Shown piece by piece: positions 35,557-44,307 of a stretch of DNA of 64,000 bases; positions within the stretch are counted from its first letter, which is position 1; the number at the start of each line of letters is the position of its first letter. Under the pieces are notes generated by a model. The model was given only the letters and a program-made list of their open reading frames with translations, ran no database searches and had not been told where the DNA came from. This stretch comes from Dermacentor variabilis. Lineage: Eukaryota; Arthropoda; Arachnida; Ixodida; Ixodidae. The DNA lies in assembly GCF_050947875.1 (NCBI RefSeq), contig NC_134573.1, positions 53,494,115 to 53,558,114 of the forward strand, given 5' to 3'. The translations under genes and the position numbers were made by a program.

Positions 35557-36510
35557 TTACCGCAAAGTGGTGTTGCTGCGTCTGACAAGCGGCATTTGCC
35601 GCAGCTTCCTGTAAGCTGAATACGGTATGACGTTAGCTTGAGATCCCGTGTCGACTTTCAATTTGAGTTCGTCGCCGCCAAGGCTCGCTATCACCATCCA
35701 ATCACGTTCATTCCGTATGTTACTGGTACACACATCCAAAATTTCGAAGTCGCTGTCATCACCGTCTACCTGGAGCCCATCTAGGCGCGCCGCTCTTCTG
35801 CAGCAAATAGCAAAATGATTCCTCGCGTTACAGATTCTGCAAGTTTTGACATAAGCTGGGCAGTCACGTGGCCTGTGTTTTCTGCCACAACGTGAGCATT
35901 TGAACGTTTTTGGATGCTTGGTTGAGCTTCGAGCGACATTGACTGGATCTACTTGGTTTGATTTGTGTGCCCATGCTTCGCATTGCAAAGCAGCTGCCTC
36001 TGATGCCTTGCATACTTTTTCGGCTTTAGCCAGGGTGAGCTCGTCGTCTTGCAGGAGTTTAGCCCGGAGGCTATCATTGTTAATGCCGATCACAATTTGG
36101 TCGCGAATCATGGAGTCTGTTAGCTCACCAAAATTGCACGATCGGGCTTGCATCCTCACGTCTCGTGCGAACTGTTCAAATCTCTCCCCCGCTGTCTTCA
36201 TCCGCTTCCGGAACAGATATCGCTCGTACACTTCGTTTGTTTGAGCAGCCCAGTATGCGTCAAACTTGCCGACGACGGTCTCGTAGTCTTCTTTGCTTTC
36301 ACCTTCGCTGAAGGAGAAGTTGTTGAAAACTTCTAATGCGTCCTCCCCGGCTAAACTCAGTAGTACTGCTGTCTTTGCTGCGTTGCTCAGGGGTTTGTCG
36401 TGCGGCTTTGTTACCGTGAAGTAGAGCTCCAGCATCTGCTTAAATCGTTGCCAATTCTTGCCCATATCACCTGTCATGAGTAGTGGTCCCGGTGGCTTCA
36501 GTACATCCAT
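35557..36510 (-). CDS. Gypsy gag-protease polyprotein fragment
   Basis: I place the start at ATG 36510 (MDVLKPPGP), because the open frame upstream only reads through the primer-binding site and LTR. The 317-codon frame contains a gag core (WQRFKQMLELYF, FEQFARDVRMQARSC), two zinc knuckles (CSRCGRKHRPRDC and CRICNARNHFAICC) and an aspartic protease start (LKVDTGSQANVIP, with the DTG active site). Gag and protease share one frame, as in several Ty3/gypsy lineages. It stops a few codons past the deletion junction that fuses protease to mid reverse transcriptase. It is intact for gag but cannot yield a working polyprotein. Confidence 0.88.
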   Translation of the reverse strand: MDVLKPPGPLLMTGDMGKNWQRFKQMLELYFTVTKPHDKPLSNAAKTAVLLSLAGEDALEVFNNFSFSEGESKEDYETVVGKFDAYWAAQTNEVYERYLFRKRMKTAGERFEQFARDVRMQARSCNFGELTDSMIRDQIVIGINNDSLRAKLLQDDELTLAKAEKVCKASEAAALQCEAWAHKSNQVDPVNVARSSTKHPKTFKCSRCGRKHRPRDCPAYVKTCRICNARNHFAICCRRAARLDGLQVDGDDSDFEILDVCTSNIRNERDWMVIASLGGDELKLKVDTGSQANVIPYSAYRKLRQMPLVRRSNTTLR

Positions 36511-36568
36511 GTCTGTTCCTGGGTGCGCCCGAGGTCCTGCTCCCGCTGGAAAGTGTTGCACTGGGCGG

Positions 36569-36583
36569 CCACTTCTGACACCA
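36569..36583 (-). promoter_or_regulatory. Primer-binding site of gypsy element (tRNA-Leu type)
   Basis: On the minus strand TGGTGTCAGAAGTGG abuts the 5' LTR. It is complementary to CCACTTCTGACACCA, the 3' end of a tRNA-Leu (CAG) including the added CCA. All 15 bases are intact. Confidence 0.85.
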
Positions 36584-36794
36584 TGTAACGTTCCGTGCGT
36601 TATGGGCGTGTGCGAAGCATTGACCAGGCCGACATAGTGAAGGGCGAAAAACTGCTTGCGTCCTTTATTGCCCTTGATTATAAAGACACGCCTAGAGCAA
36701 AGAGGGAGAATTAAAGAGAAAGGGCACGGCTCGTTCCGAGTAGAAATAGTAACGTGGGTTTGCGCTGGTAAGCGTACTACCAGATTACCATACA
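36584..36794 (-). repeat. 5' LTR of gypsy element
   Basis: It starts TGTAACGTTCC and ends CATACA on the plus strand. Pairs with 30471-30684 at about 92 percent identity by hand count. Confidence 0.92.
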
Positions 36795-37576
36795 CCCACC
36801 AAATATTTTGCGAGAAAAATTTTATTTACAACTACTTACGGTGAGCTAGCAGACATATGGGCAAAGCAGAAACAAAAGTTGCATTGTTGTGCACTGCAGC
36901 TCCCCTCTATTTTGTGCACATCTGATGGAAATGTCAAGACGTCTATGCAATATTCGGACCCGTGACAATATACAGGTTGCCCCATGTAACTTCTGTTAAA
37001 TGTAGAAATATGTGAGTACCGCTTAGTTTGAAAGAACCAAGGTAACGTCGTTTTTGAAACCCCGCAGAGGCGTCTGTGGTAGCAGGCCTATGGTATGTTG
37101 CGGGACCACGTACCCGAGCACACGAGGGTTCGACCCTTCCGCATGTAGCCGTGCGCGGCTTAGCAGATACCGGGGAAAGGGGAATCCTGGTGGTTGAGCC
37201 GATACCGGGTGCTTGTAACTTTAAGGCCCCCCGGCTGAGGCAACACACCTCTTTGGCATCTGCTTCGCGTAGACAGCACCCCCAGACTGACCCACCCTGG
37301 GGAAATCGGTAGTTGCCTTTCTTGTCTCTCTCTCCCTCCAGCCTTCGTCTTTCTCTGACTTTTCATCTTTCCTGTCTTCTCCTAGCTTCCCCTTCTAATT
37401 TTTGCAGGCAGCAAGGGTTATATCTGTGAATAGCCAACCTAGGTTATTTCATATTTGGTTATAACGATTACGTACGGCTGGCGTTTGCAAGAAGTGGTTT
37501 TACAGTCCCTGTAGCCTGCCGTTGTAGGGCTTCACGGTGGGTGGCTGGCGTTATTGCCGAAAATTACATTATTCTA

Positions 37577-38766
37577 TGGTAAGCTCTTTTCCACCCCTCC
37601 CAGATCGCTCTAAAGAAAGAGGGCGCACTGAAGATGTATTCCAGTTCTTTGGACGTCACAGACCGAACTTCCACGATTTCACGTCCTTCAAGCCGAAAAA
37701 TCAGATAAACAAGTGCGGACAATCTCCTGATTTCTACTTTCAAAGTCTTTAACTGATGTCCTTGGTCCAGGCTACAAGGCATCAAGGATGGCAAGTGGTG
37801 ATCTCTTCTTAGAACTGCATGATTAGAAACAACATAAAAATTGCCCAGTACAGTGTGATTTGGGGATGTTCCCGTGACAGTAACTCCACACCCTACTCTA
37901 AACACCACCCGCGGCATTGTCTCGGATGATGATTTGCTGCAGGTGACATAGGATGAGCTCCTGGACGGCTTCAGTGAGCAGAATGTTGTAAGTGGCAGAA
38001 AGTCAAGAGAATTAGGCTGAGGCGGGAAGGTAAAGAAATTGCGACCAAACACCTAATACTCAGATTCGCCTCAAGTACTCAGCCCGAGTCTGTAGAGGCC
38101 GGGTACATCAAGCACCGTGTTAGACCACATGTGTGAAATCCCCTCAGATGCTTCAAATTGCAGCGCTTTGGCCACAGCTCGCAGAGCTGCCGACGCCACC
38201 AAACATGTGCGAAGTGCAGTGCCCATGAACACACGTCCGAAGCTTGCGAGAACTCTTTGCGTTCTGTAAAGTGTGATGGAGAGCACGCCGCACACTGACA
38301 CTGAAATTGTCATATTCCAAGTGAAAGAAAATATATCGTTCAAGGTGGTACGGAGGCGGGTGTCATACCTGCCTAAGAGCAGCTTTGCCGAAGTGGGGCG
38401 TCAGGGGGTAGCGCCATAACAGCCTCCGGCGGCTGTCCCACCCACACCCGGTGAGGCGGCAGTGACGCCATCCGCACCCTCCCGGCGGCTGCAGCCAGCG
38501 CTGCTACACCAAATCAGCAGACAGGGCCATCTACCTCTGTACAGGTGGCCTCAAAGGTCTCGTCCAACGTGCCGAGGCCTTCACGTCAAAGAAAGTGCTC
38601 GGGAGGGCATGTGTCCAGCGTCTCGCAAGAGGCGATGGACACAACGACGAGCCAGACGGCGCCACCAGCACCTAAGGTGCGGCGAGCATCTTTCCACTCC
38701 TCGAAAAAAGACAAAATTCCCGTCACGGGCCTCGAAAGGGTCCGTGAGCTAATCCTTATCTCTTAA
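37577..38766 (+). pseudogene. Family A ORF1 (gag-like), copy 2
   Basis: Starts at ATG 37577 (MVSSFPPLPDRSK). Broken frames keep the order of a non-LTR gag: a region matching copy 3's ASGDLLLELHD (about 37790-37825), FGDVPVTVTPHPTLNT, and further downstream a Cys/His knuckle area around 38150-38300. The end, 38545-38766, reads RKCSGGHVSSVSQEAMDTT and RASFHSSKKDKIPV. Stops and shifts occur about every 100-200 bases. The encoded protein would have bound element RNA; this copy is dead. Confidence 0.75.
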
Positions 38767-38794
38767 ACACACAGCATGCAACACATTTACTATA

Positions 38795-39480
38795 ATGGAG
38801 ACAAAAATACTACAACGGAACGTCAGAGGTCTTCTTGAAACCCTTGACGACATTAGAGAACTAATACACAAACACAACCCCGAGTTGCTGTGTGTACAAG
38901 AGACACATCTCAAACCTGCCAACGCCAATTTTCTTCGGAACTACACCATCTTCCGAAAAGACCGTGACAAGGCACATGCCTCTTGCGGTGTAGCAATAGT
39001 CGCCTTCAAGGCGGTTGCTTGCCGACGCGTCGCTCTTCAGACAACCCTTGAGGCAGTGTCACTTCGGGCCATTTTGTTTATAAGTTTGTCGCTGTAGGTA
39101 CCATTTATATACCGCCAATGCATCATCTCGAAAAGAGTATTTTATTATCTCATTGACCAGCTTCCCGAGCCTTATATATTCGTGGGAGATTTTAACGCTC
39201 ATACCATGTTGTGGGTAGACTCACGATGCGGCTCGAGAGGTGGACTCATTGAAAATATTATTTTAACCTCCGGTGCGTGCTTCGTTAATAAGAAAGAACC
39301 AACATATTATAACGCACATCATAACTCGTAGTCATCAATAGACCAGGCAATCGGCTCCGTTTCCATTTTTCCCAGTCTAGAAGGGTATGTAATTAAACAC
39401 CCATTCGAAAGTGATCACTTCCCAGTAACGCTGAACTTCCTTAACAAACATGACTTGCATCCACATTTCCCTCACTAGAA
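38795..39480 (+). pseudogene. Family A ORF2 endonuclease, copy 2
   Basis: The frame opens at ATG 38795 and reads QRNVRGLLETLDDI and VQETHLKPANANF, then stops at 39096 (tag in gctgtaggtacc). The remaining domain is readable onward with VGDFNAHTM-like text near 39187 (the D-F-N triad kept) and SDHFPVTLNF near 39412. Several further stops occur. It differs from copy 1 in where it is broken, so decay continued independently after duplication. Confidence 0.82.
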
Positions 39481-40050
39481 ACAGGCCTCAGCCGACTGGG
39501 AACGTTTTAGTGAATCCACCCACATATCACGGGATTTTATAGATAACTTTACTATAGATCATGCTGTTTCATACTAGACCGATTTTAACACTTCTGAAAA
39601 GTTCATTCTCCAAACAACACGCACCTCATCCAAAAGAGGGGCCCCTGGGGCAATGATAATTCTAGAGGGGTTCGGAAGAGACAAAATAAAGCTTGTACAA
39701 ACTACGGGAATGTCCTACAGCAGATAGAGAGAGAGAGAAAAATCTAATAGAGTTTAAGCAGGTTAAATCACAGGGAAGAACGACGCGACGACAGGGAAAG
39801 AGCACAAGCTGGCAGAAGTTTCTTCTCTCAATTATCAATTCGTATAGACAAGAAACTTAAGTTGAACCTAAAGAAAGGTAAAGAAAGTGAAATAAAAGAA
39901 AGGGAAAGTAAGAAAGTGAAACTAAAGTAAATCTAAAAAGGCTACATGGAAAAGGCTACACGTTGCGGGTTTCCGCAGAACTACAACGTCAAACACTTGC
40001 CTTTGCTTCATGTGTTGTCGACCAATTCAACTTTGCCCTGCCATCTGCTA

Positions 40051-40245
40051 GCCGCCTGCTTAGCTCAGATGGTGGAGCGGCTGCCCCGGAAAGGCGGTGG
40101 GTTCGAGTCGCGGACCAGGACGAATTTTTCTTCAACTCTGAGGCTTTTCTTTCAAAGCACCCGTATGGGCTTCCTTTGTAGCAATTGCTACGACCTGGTG
40201 GATGTCTGATTTTCCCTTTAATAAACAGTCGTTTACAACCGACAT
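40051..40245 (+). mobile_element. tRNA-Ser-like SINE (Ruka-type), unit 2 copy
   Basis: The head reads cttagctcagatggtggagcgg (A box), ctgccccggaaaggcgg (anticodon arm with a GGA loop) and gggttcgagtcgcgg (good B box). The tail carries ttaataaacagtcg. It is the better preserved of the two copies. The THAP transposon inserted in the T-run immediately 3' of it. Confidence 0.8.
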
Positions 40246-40254
40246 ATTTTTTTA
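40246..40254. repeat. Target-site duplication of THAP transposon (left; right copy 44299-44307)
   Basis: ATTTTTTTA flanks both ends. Unit 1 has a single ctttttttaa at the matching site (1502-1511). Because the target is a T-run, the duplication could be 8 or 9 bases. Confidence 0.8.
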
Positions 40255-40470
40255 GGCAGTGACTACAGTGACGGGGCCCGGTACTTTAACATCTGCACTA
40301 CAGTGACGGGGCCCGGTACTTTAATATCTGCACTACAGTGACGGGGCCCGGTACTTTAACATCCGCACTACACCGACGGGGCCCGGTACTTTAACATATG
40401 TACTACAGTGACGGAGCCCGGCACTTTAACGTCTACGCTACAGTGACGGGGCCCGGCCCCTTTACCACAG
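40255..40470 (+). repeat. Left terminal inverted repeat, about six tandem 35-bp units
   Basis: The unit text is actacagtgacggggcccgg followed by tactttaacatctgc. The first four units are near identical; the inner ones drift (for example cggagcccggcacttt). The complementary array lies at 44100-44298. Confidence 0.95.
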
Positions 40471-40528
40471 TGACGCTGTAGCGACGTCAGTGGCCGCACT
40501 TCTTTCAAACATTTTGTGCAAACAACTT

Positions 40529-40542
40529 CGAGCACTTCACGG
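40529..40542. repeat. 14-bp target-site duplication of nested I-like fragment (right copy 41514-41527)
   Basis: CGAGCACTTCACGG occurs on both sides, identical, with differing neighbours outside. Confidence 0.9.
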
Positions 40543-41513
40543 CAGGCACTGAACTTTATTAAGGTCCTGAGGAGCGACTCCGAAACCCCCTTATGAAGGA
40601 GGGGGCCGCCGCGAGCCGCTCCCACGTTAGGAAGGGCAGGCCGTGCCTGACCGCCTCCTCCCACTCTTCTTCCGTGGTGAGGTGATCGTGGTCCCGTAAC
40701 GAGGGGTACCGCAAGAGCATGTGTTCTAAAGTGCAGAATGGATCTCCGCACTCCGGACAATCGGGCTTGAACGAGTCCTGGCGTGGTGCGGGGATAGACC
40801 CTCCTGTCGTTAGTGCTTTGTAATCTCGTTCAACGTGAGGAGCGAGTCATTGTGGAGCCCTGCGTCCACGCCTGCGAGCGGCGTTTCCCCGGCGCCGTGG
40901 GTGAGTTTGGGCGCGCGGGCGTGTGCCAGCTCGTTGGCGTTGGCAACGACAGGGTAGACCCGAGGCTGCCCATGTGGGCCGGGAACCAAGTGATGACGTG
41001 GGGGGCAACATGCCTCCCTCGAGACCGAACCCGCGGCGAAGGCCCTGACCGCCGCCCGGGAATCCGTGTAGACCTGCAGTCTGCTTTCGTCCCGGAGGGC
41101 GAGGGCCATCGCAATCTGTTCCGCCAGTGCCGGGGACGAGCCCCGCACGGACGCTGTGATCCACCCGGCCGCCGCGAATCGGTCGGACTAACCGTATTGG
41201 GCGACGTCGACGAACGCGACCGATCATGGATGGCCGGCGACGGATCCGAGAAGCGCGGCCTACATTGTGTTGCGGGTGCATGTTGCGTGGGAACGGCGAG
41301 ACCGTGCCGCCCTCCCGCGACCCCGCGTCGAGCGCGCAGCGCCTTTCCCTGACGGCAGTGGGTTAAAGTCCAGCGCCTCCAGGATCCGCCTCCCCGCAGG
41401 CGAGGAAGCGAGCCTGATAACCTGGACTGACTTCTGTGACTCGACAACCTCATCGAAGGTGTTGTGGACCCCCAGTTGCATGAGGTTCTCCGTGCTGGAG
41501 CCTATGGGGATGC
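40543..41513 (-). mobile_element. 5'-truncated I-like fragment nested in THAP transposon
   Basis: A 971-base minus-strand fragment between perfect 14-bp duplications. Frames give VLGIPIGSSTENLMQLGVHN next to the truncation point (41513), the RNase H block VYTDSRAAVRAFAAGS and its ITWFPAH-like neighbour near 41000, and a C-terminal Cys motif near 40740. The 3' end reads ggaccttaataaagttcagtgcc. It is markedly GC-rich and related to family C at 25490 but distinct. Because it sits inside the transposon, it is the younger of the two. Confidence 0.88.
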
Positions 41514-41527
41514 CGAGCACTTCACGG

Positions 41528-42069
41528 ACCGCGAGATTTTATTCCATGTGAATTTCACGATGTCAGCAACTTCCGTGCAGTAACGGAATGCATTGATTAT
41601 TATTATGATGATTGTTATGGCCCCGTAATACGGCCGTGGCAACTGCCACAAAGTGTGTGGAAAGGTGGAGGAACAAAGAAAGAACGAAAGAAAAAACGAC
41701 TGACTAACGACACATGTGCAGTCACAGATTGCTCTTCTGACTGGCGAAACACGTGTAGGGATGAGGTGTCCGTTGTGACTGGCGAAGCACGTGCTCGGAA
41801 AAGGCCCCTCACTATATATTGGGGGCGAGCTCCACCCCTGGGAGAGCTGGCGCCGCCGTCGGCGCGTGACGTGGTATGAAGCATCACGTGGACACAGTGG
41901 CCGCGTCGACTGCTTCGGAAGCGCCGAAGCGAGCTGAAAACGAAAGTTTAAGGTCTCCACTTGCGGCTGCGGTTCTGATTTAGTGGGGAGGTTTTCCCGC
42001 TTCAGGTGTGTGCTTGACAACACTTGAAAATACTATAATAGGTAGTGGCTGCCTTTCAAGGCGCCCAAC
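41528..42069 (+). promoter_or_regulatory. Upstream region of THAP gene with TATA-like box
   Basis: Between the nested fragment and the THAP start codon no frame is convincing. A ctatatattgg TATA-like box lies at 41811-41821 and two cgaagcacgtg/cgaaacacgtg boxes (an imperfect repeat) at about 41744-41792. These could form the promoter of the transposase gene; this is inference from position only. Confidence 0.3.
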
Positions 42070-42252
42070 ATGGTAGGCTACTGCTCGGTGCCGCAGTGCT
42101 GGACGTACACAACGGAGCCCGGTGTCAGCCTTCAGACACACCCGCAGGACAAAAAGCTGCGTGAAGCTTGGATCGCGAAACTTAGAACCGGCAAGCAGCC
42201 ATTGGCTACAACTCGGTTGTGCAGCAAGCACTTCCCCGAGGAAGATTTGTGA
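42070..42252 (+). CDS. THAP zinc-finger domain (truncated transposase N terminus)
   Basis: From ATG 42070 the 60-codon frame shows the C2CH signature: C5, C10, then C51 and H54 (LCSKHF), with the conserved Pro at 25 (THPQD) and Trp at 34 (REAWI). Spacing fits C-x2-4-C-x35-50-C-x2-H. The domain binds DNA in THAP proteins and P-element transposases. It stops (TGA) right after HFPEEDL, before the usual AVPTLF-type box, and no RNase-H-like catalytic part is found before 44298. The stop may be a mutation, or the exon may once have spliced to lost sequence. Confidence 0.82.
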   Translation: MVGYCSVPQCWTYTTEPGVSLQTHPQDKKLREAWIAKLRTGKQPLATTRLCSKHFPEEDL

Positions 42253-42415
42253 TACGGCGTCGGGCTGCGATGTTCGATGAGTAGCAGAAAGTGCGCACCG
42301 AGACGCTCGCCCGCGCGCGCTGCCCGACTGTCATCAAGCTTTGGTCTATGAACAGATTGATGGCAGATACTGTATGATAACGTCCACGCAACAATAGTTG
42401 CTTGCGTACTGTCAA

Positions 42416-42571
42416 ATGCTCGTATGCTGCGGCATAAAGTTCAAGGCACGGTGCGAAAACGCGCTCGCAGCGAAAGCGGAACGCGGGCATGCATGCAGAC
42501 GCGCAGTCGGTCACCGCGAACCCGTGCGATCGCTGCATTGAAGCTTCATTCTCTTATGCTCCATCTGGTTG
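42416..42571 (+). repeat. Internal direct repeat of THAP transposon, copy 1 (copy 2 at 43466-43627)
   Basis: Both copies start atgctcgtatgctgcggcat and end around cattctgttatgctacat-like text, with about 90 percent identity by eye and a short insertion in copy 2 (attgtgcgagg). It is GC-rich and free of a common long frame. The copies sit about 1.05 kb apart, with the CR1 tail between them. Confidence 0.85.
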
Positions 42572-42582
42572 CATACAAAAGT

Positions 42583-43060
42583 GGGCATTAAGAATAATGG
42601 CGCACTCAAGCACCGTTACACACAGCAGACCACTGTTCAATCAACTAAACCTATTGTCATTCGATTTTATGCGTGGACGTAAAATAGCTATCTATTATGT
42701 AAACAATATTGTGAAACGCAATCATCCTTTCCGTGCGTCCATATTTTTTTTCACGTTCTACCAGAAGTACTGCCGCTGGAAATGTCAACCTGCCTCCTGT
42801 ACATAATGTATGCGGAAAAAGACTACTTGAATTTGTTTGAGTTAAGGCATTGAACAACTTACCCACCAAAATAAAAGAAAAACAAAATTTCGGCAGAGCA
42901 CTGAAATCGTATTTATTAGCTACAAACCACTGATTTGGTGCCTGTATTCATGCTTGGCGTTCTGTTCTTTGCGGTTTGATAATTTATGTAACTGGTGATA
43001 ATTTTTATGTATGCTGTAATAAAAAAATCTTTTTTTTCTGTTAATGTGCTAATGTGTTGC
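42583..43060 (+). pseudogene. CR1-like 3' end fragment inside THAP transposon
   Basis: Frame pieces read FNQLNLLSFDF and, in another frame, GKRLLEFV then LNNLPTKIKEKQNFGRALK, which fits the C terminus of CR1/L2-type ORF2 (an NSLP-type block followed by a short basic tail). An AT-rich 3' UTR with a ctgtaataaaa run ends it near 43022. Only a few hundred bases survive. Confidence 0.55.
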
Positions 43061-43465
43061 TTTCATCCTCTGTATTGATCCTCCTATGCTTGTACCGCAT
43101 GTCTATTACATTTCGCATCCGGACCCATCCACTAGCTAGCTGCTATTGGTTCCAACAATCTTTTGCGTATGCACTGTAATACCTATGATGATTATAATAA
43201 AGAAAGAGAAAGAAAGTTAACTGTAATGGAAGGAGAACGGTAAAAAACATTAAGAAAGGTATGGCATATGTTCATGCTTGTGTAGCACTAGGCAATGAAT
43301 ATTGTACTGGATTAAGAAAGATAAGAAGCGGGTAATTGCTCGTTTAGACGACCGATAAACATGCAGTTCGATGAGATTTGAGAAATGATGATATTGAAGC
43401 TTCCAAGACTTTAGAAGAAAAGAAAAAGACTGAATCATCGCGATGGCACATCACAAGTCGCCGTG

Positions 43466-43627
43466 ATGCTCGTATGCTGCGGCATAAAGCTCACGGCACG
43501 ATGCGAAAACGCACTCGAAGCGAAAGCGAAACATTGTGCGAGGACATGCATGCAGACGCGAAGTCGGTCACCGCGAACCCGTGCGATCGCTGCATTGAAG
43601 GTTCATTCTGTTATGCTACATTTGGTT
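43466..43627 (+). repeat. Internal direct repeat of THAP transposon, copy 2
   Basis: Partner of 42416-42571; see there for the shared text. Duplicated subterminal blocks are common in foldback-type elements and may hold binding sites for the transposase. Confidence 0.85.
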
Positions 43628-43811
43628 ACACAGACAGCCAGCCCACTATAAGAACATATTTCACATAGTTTTCTCTCGGCGATTGCCTACGTTTCACGCA
43701 AAACGGTTCGGGGGAATCGATCGCGGCGACCGCGCACAGTGTCCCAGCTTACCGTACGTAGTAGGTAAAGAGATAGCATCTGTAAACCATTGTGCGCTTT
43801 CTGTTTGTCCA

Positions 43812-43872
43812 ACATTATTATTATTTCTTTTGCCACGTAAAACCCCATAATTTTTTTAACATTATTATTTTA
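43812..43872 (+). mobile_element. Tail of a tRNA-derived tick SINE
   Basis: The text tgccacgtaaaaccccataattt is the 3' end of the SINE seen whole at 13519. The head is missing. Confidence 0.6.
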
Positions 43873-44099
43873 AAGGTAAAATACTTCTGTCATTTCGAGA
43901 GTACTTGCAAAAATGATCAGGAGGGCTGCAGCGTAGTATCTTTATTTAGCGCCGATAGCCAAACCTATGCGGAGCGCACCGAGTTATCCCTCAGACTACG
44001 CGTACGCATGTAAGGCGCTTCCGACAGAGGGCGACTCGGTAAGTGTCCTCGCCCCCGATACCAACATCATAGTACAGTAGCTAGTGTAATCATAGTGAC

Positions 44100-44298
44100 G
44101 GCCCCGTCGCTTCAGTGTTGCTGTTAAAGTGACGGGCCCCGTCACTGTAATGCGGATGTTAAAGTACCGGGCCCCGTCACTGTAGTGGAGATGTTAAAGT
44201 ACCGGGCCCCGTCACTGTAGTGCAGATGTTAAAGTACCGGGCCCCGTCACTGTAGTGCAGATGTTAAAGTACCGGGCCCCGTCACTGTAGTCACTGCC
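44100..44298 (+). repeat. Right terminal inverted repeat, about five tandem 35-bp units
   Basis: The reverse complement of the left array: units read agatgttaaagtaccgggcc then ccgtcactgtagtgc, ending gtcactgcc at 44298. Outer units are the most alike, as on the left, suggesting that the outer ends are kept similar by exchange. Confidence 0.95.
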
Positions 44299-44307
44299 AT
44301 TTTTTTA

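Larger units (their letters stand above)
30471..36794 (-). mobile_element. Ty3/gypsy LTR retrotransposon, internally deleted, with a nested CR1
   Basis: Two LTRs (30471-30684 and 36584-36794) of 211-214 bases flank a minus-strand interior with a primer-binding site, gag-protease, part of reverse transcriptase, RNase H, integrase and a polypurine tract, in that order. It is missing from unit 2 at about 60090. The LTRs differ at about 16 positions of 211 by hand count (near 8 percent), so the insertion is old, close in age to the duplication. Removing the nested CR1 leaves about 3.85 kb. The region between protease and the middle of reverse transcriptase is deleted, so the copy is not autonomous. 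No env-like frame is seen. I could not identify a clean target duplication. Confidence 0.92.
1..38749 (+). repeat. Tandem segmental repeat, unit 1
   Basis: The same ordered sequence recurs in direct orientation from 38750 and again from 62072. Anchors seen by eye: family A endonuclease start at 45, 38795 and 62117; PTER exon at 14028 and 49621; SINE at 12096 and 47944; spacer 28098-30470 against about 57730-60090. Unit 1 is longer only because of insertions at 3661-10607, 13519-13773, 18100-23454, 25490-28097 and 30471-36794. Adding and subtracting these and the unit 2 insertions accounts for the 15.4-kb period difference to within a few tens of bases. Divergence from unit 2 is uneven, from 0 to about 10 percent in stretches I compared by hand. 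The position-1 boundary is arbitrary because the array may continue leftward. Confidence 0.93.
37050..39960 (+). mobile_element. I-like retrotransposon, family A, copy 2 (spans the unit 1/2 border)
   Basis: The 5' UTR is recognisable from about 37050 (gcagaggcgtctgtggtagc) through ggggaaaggggaatcctgg and a pyrimidine-rich tract (37315-37390). ORF1 remains follow from 37577 and ORF2 endonuclease remains from 38795. After about 39950 the copy switches to the same foreign sequence as copy 1 and then the SINE at 40051. The upstream flank (36800-37040) matches the flank of copy 3 (60095-60340), so copies 2 and 3 are paralogues by segment duplication, not by separate insertion. Confidence 0.85.
40255..44298 (+). 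mobile_element. THAP-domain (P/Galileo-like) transposon with tandem-repeat inverted ends
   Basis: The element is unit 2-only, 4.04 kb, with perfectly matching termini (GGCAGTGACTACAGTGACGG and its complement) and 8-9 bp target duplications. Each end is an array of about 35-bp units, in opposite orientation at the two ends. Inside are a THAP domain (42070-42252), two direct repeats of about 160 bp (42416-42571, 43466-43627), a nested I-like fragment (40543-41513) and a CR1 tail (42583-43060). THAP domains are the DNA-binding modules of P-superfamily transposases. Galileo of Drosophila, a P-superfamily member, also has foldback ends built of tandem subrepeats. The catalytic domain is missing, so this is a non-autonomous or decayed copy. 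Superfamily assignment rests on THAP plus termini only. Confidence 0.8.

Noticed and set aside
30471..36794. Endogenous retrovirus or errantivirus
   Set aside because: Gag-pol order is of Ty3/gypsy type and no envelope-like frame with signal peptide or membrane segment was seen.
40051..40120. Possible functional tRNA-Ser gene
   Set aside because: A and B boxes and a GGA-type anticodon loop are visible, but the acceptor stem does not close and a SINE body follows; the same insert lies at 1307.
40255..40470. CRISPR-like array (regular 35-bp repeats)
   Set aside because: Repeats are contiguous with no unique spacers, and the reverse complement occurs at the other end of the same element.
40813..41453. 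Several long overlapping frames on both strands
   Set aside because: Shadows caused by the high GC content of the nested I-like fragment; only the RNase H-bearing minus-strand pieces match a family.
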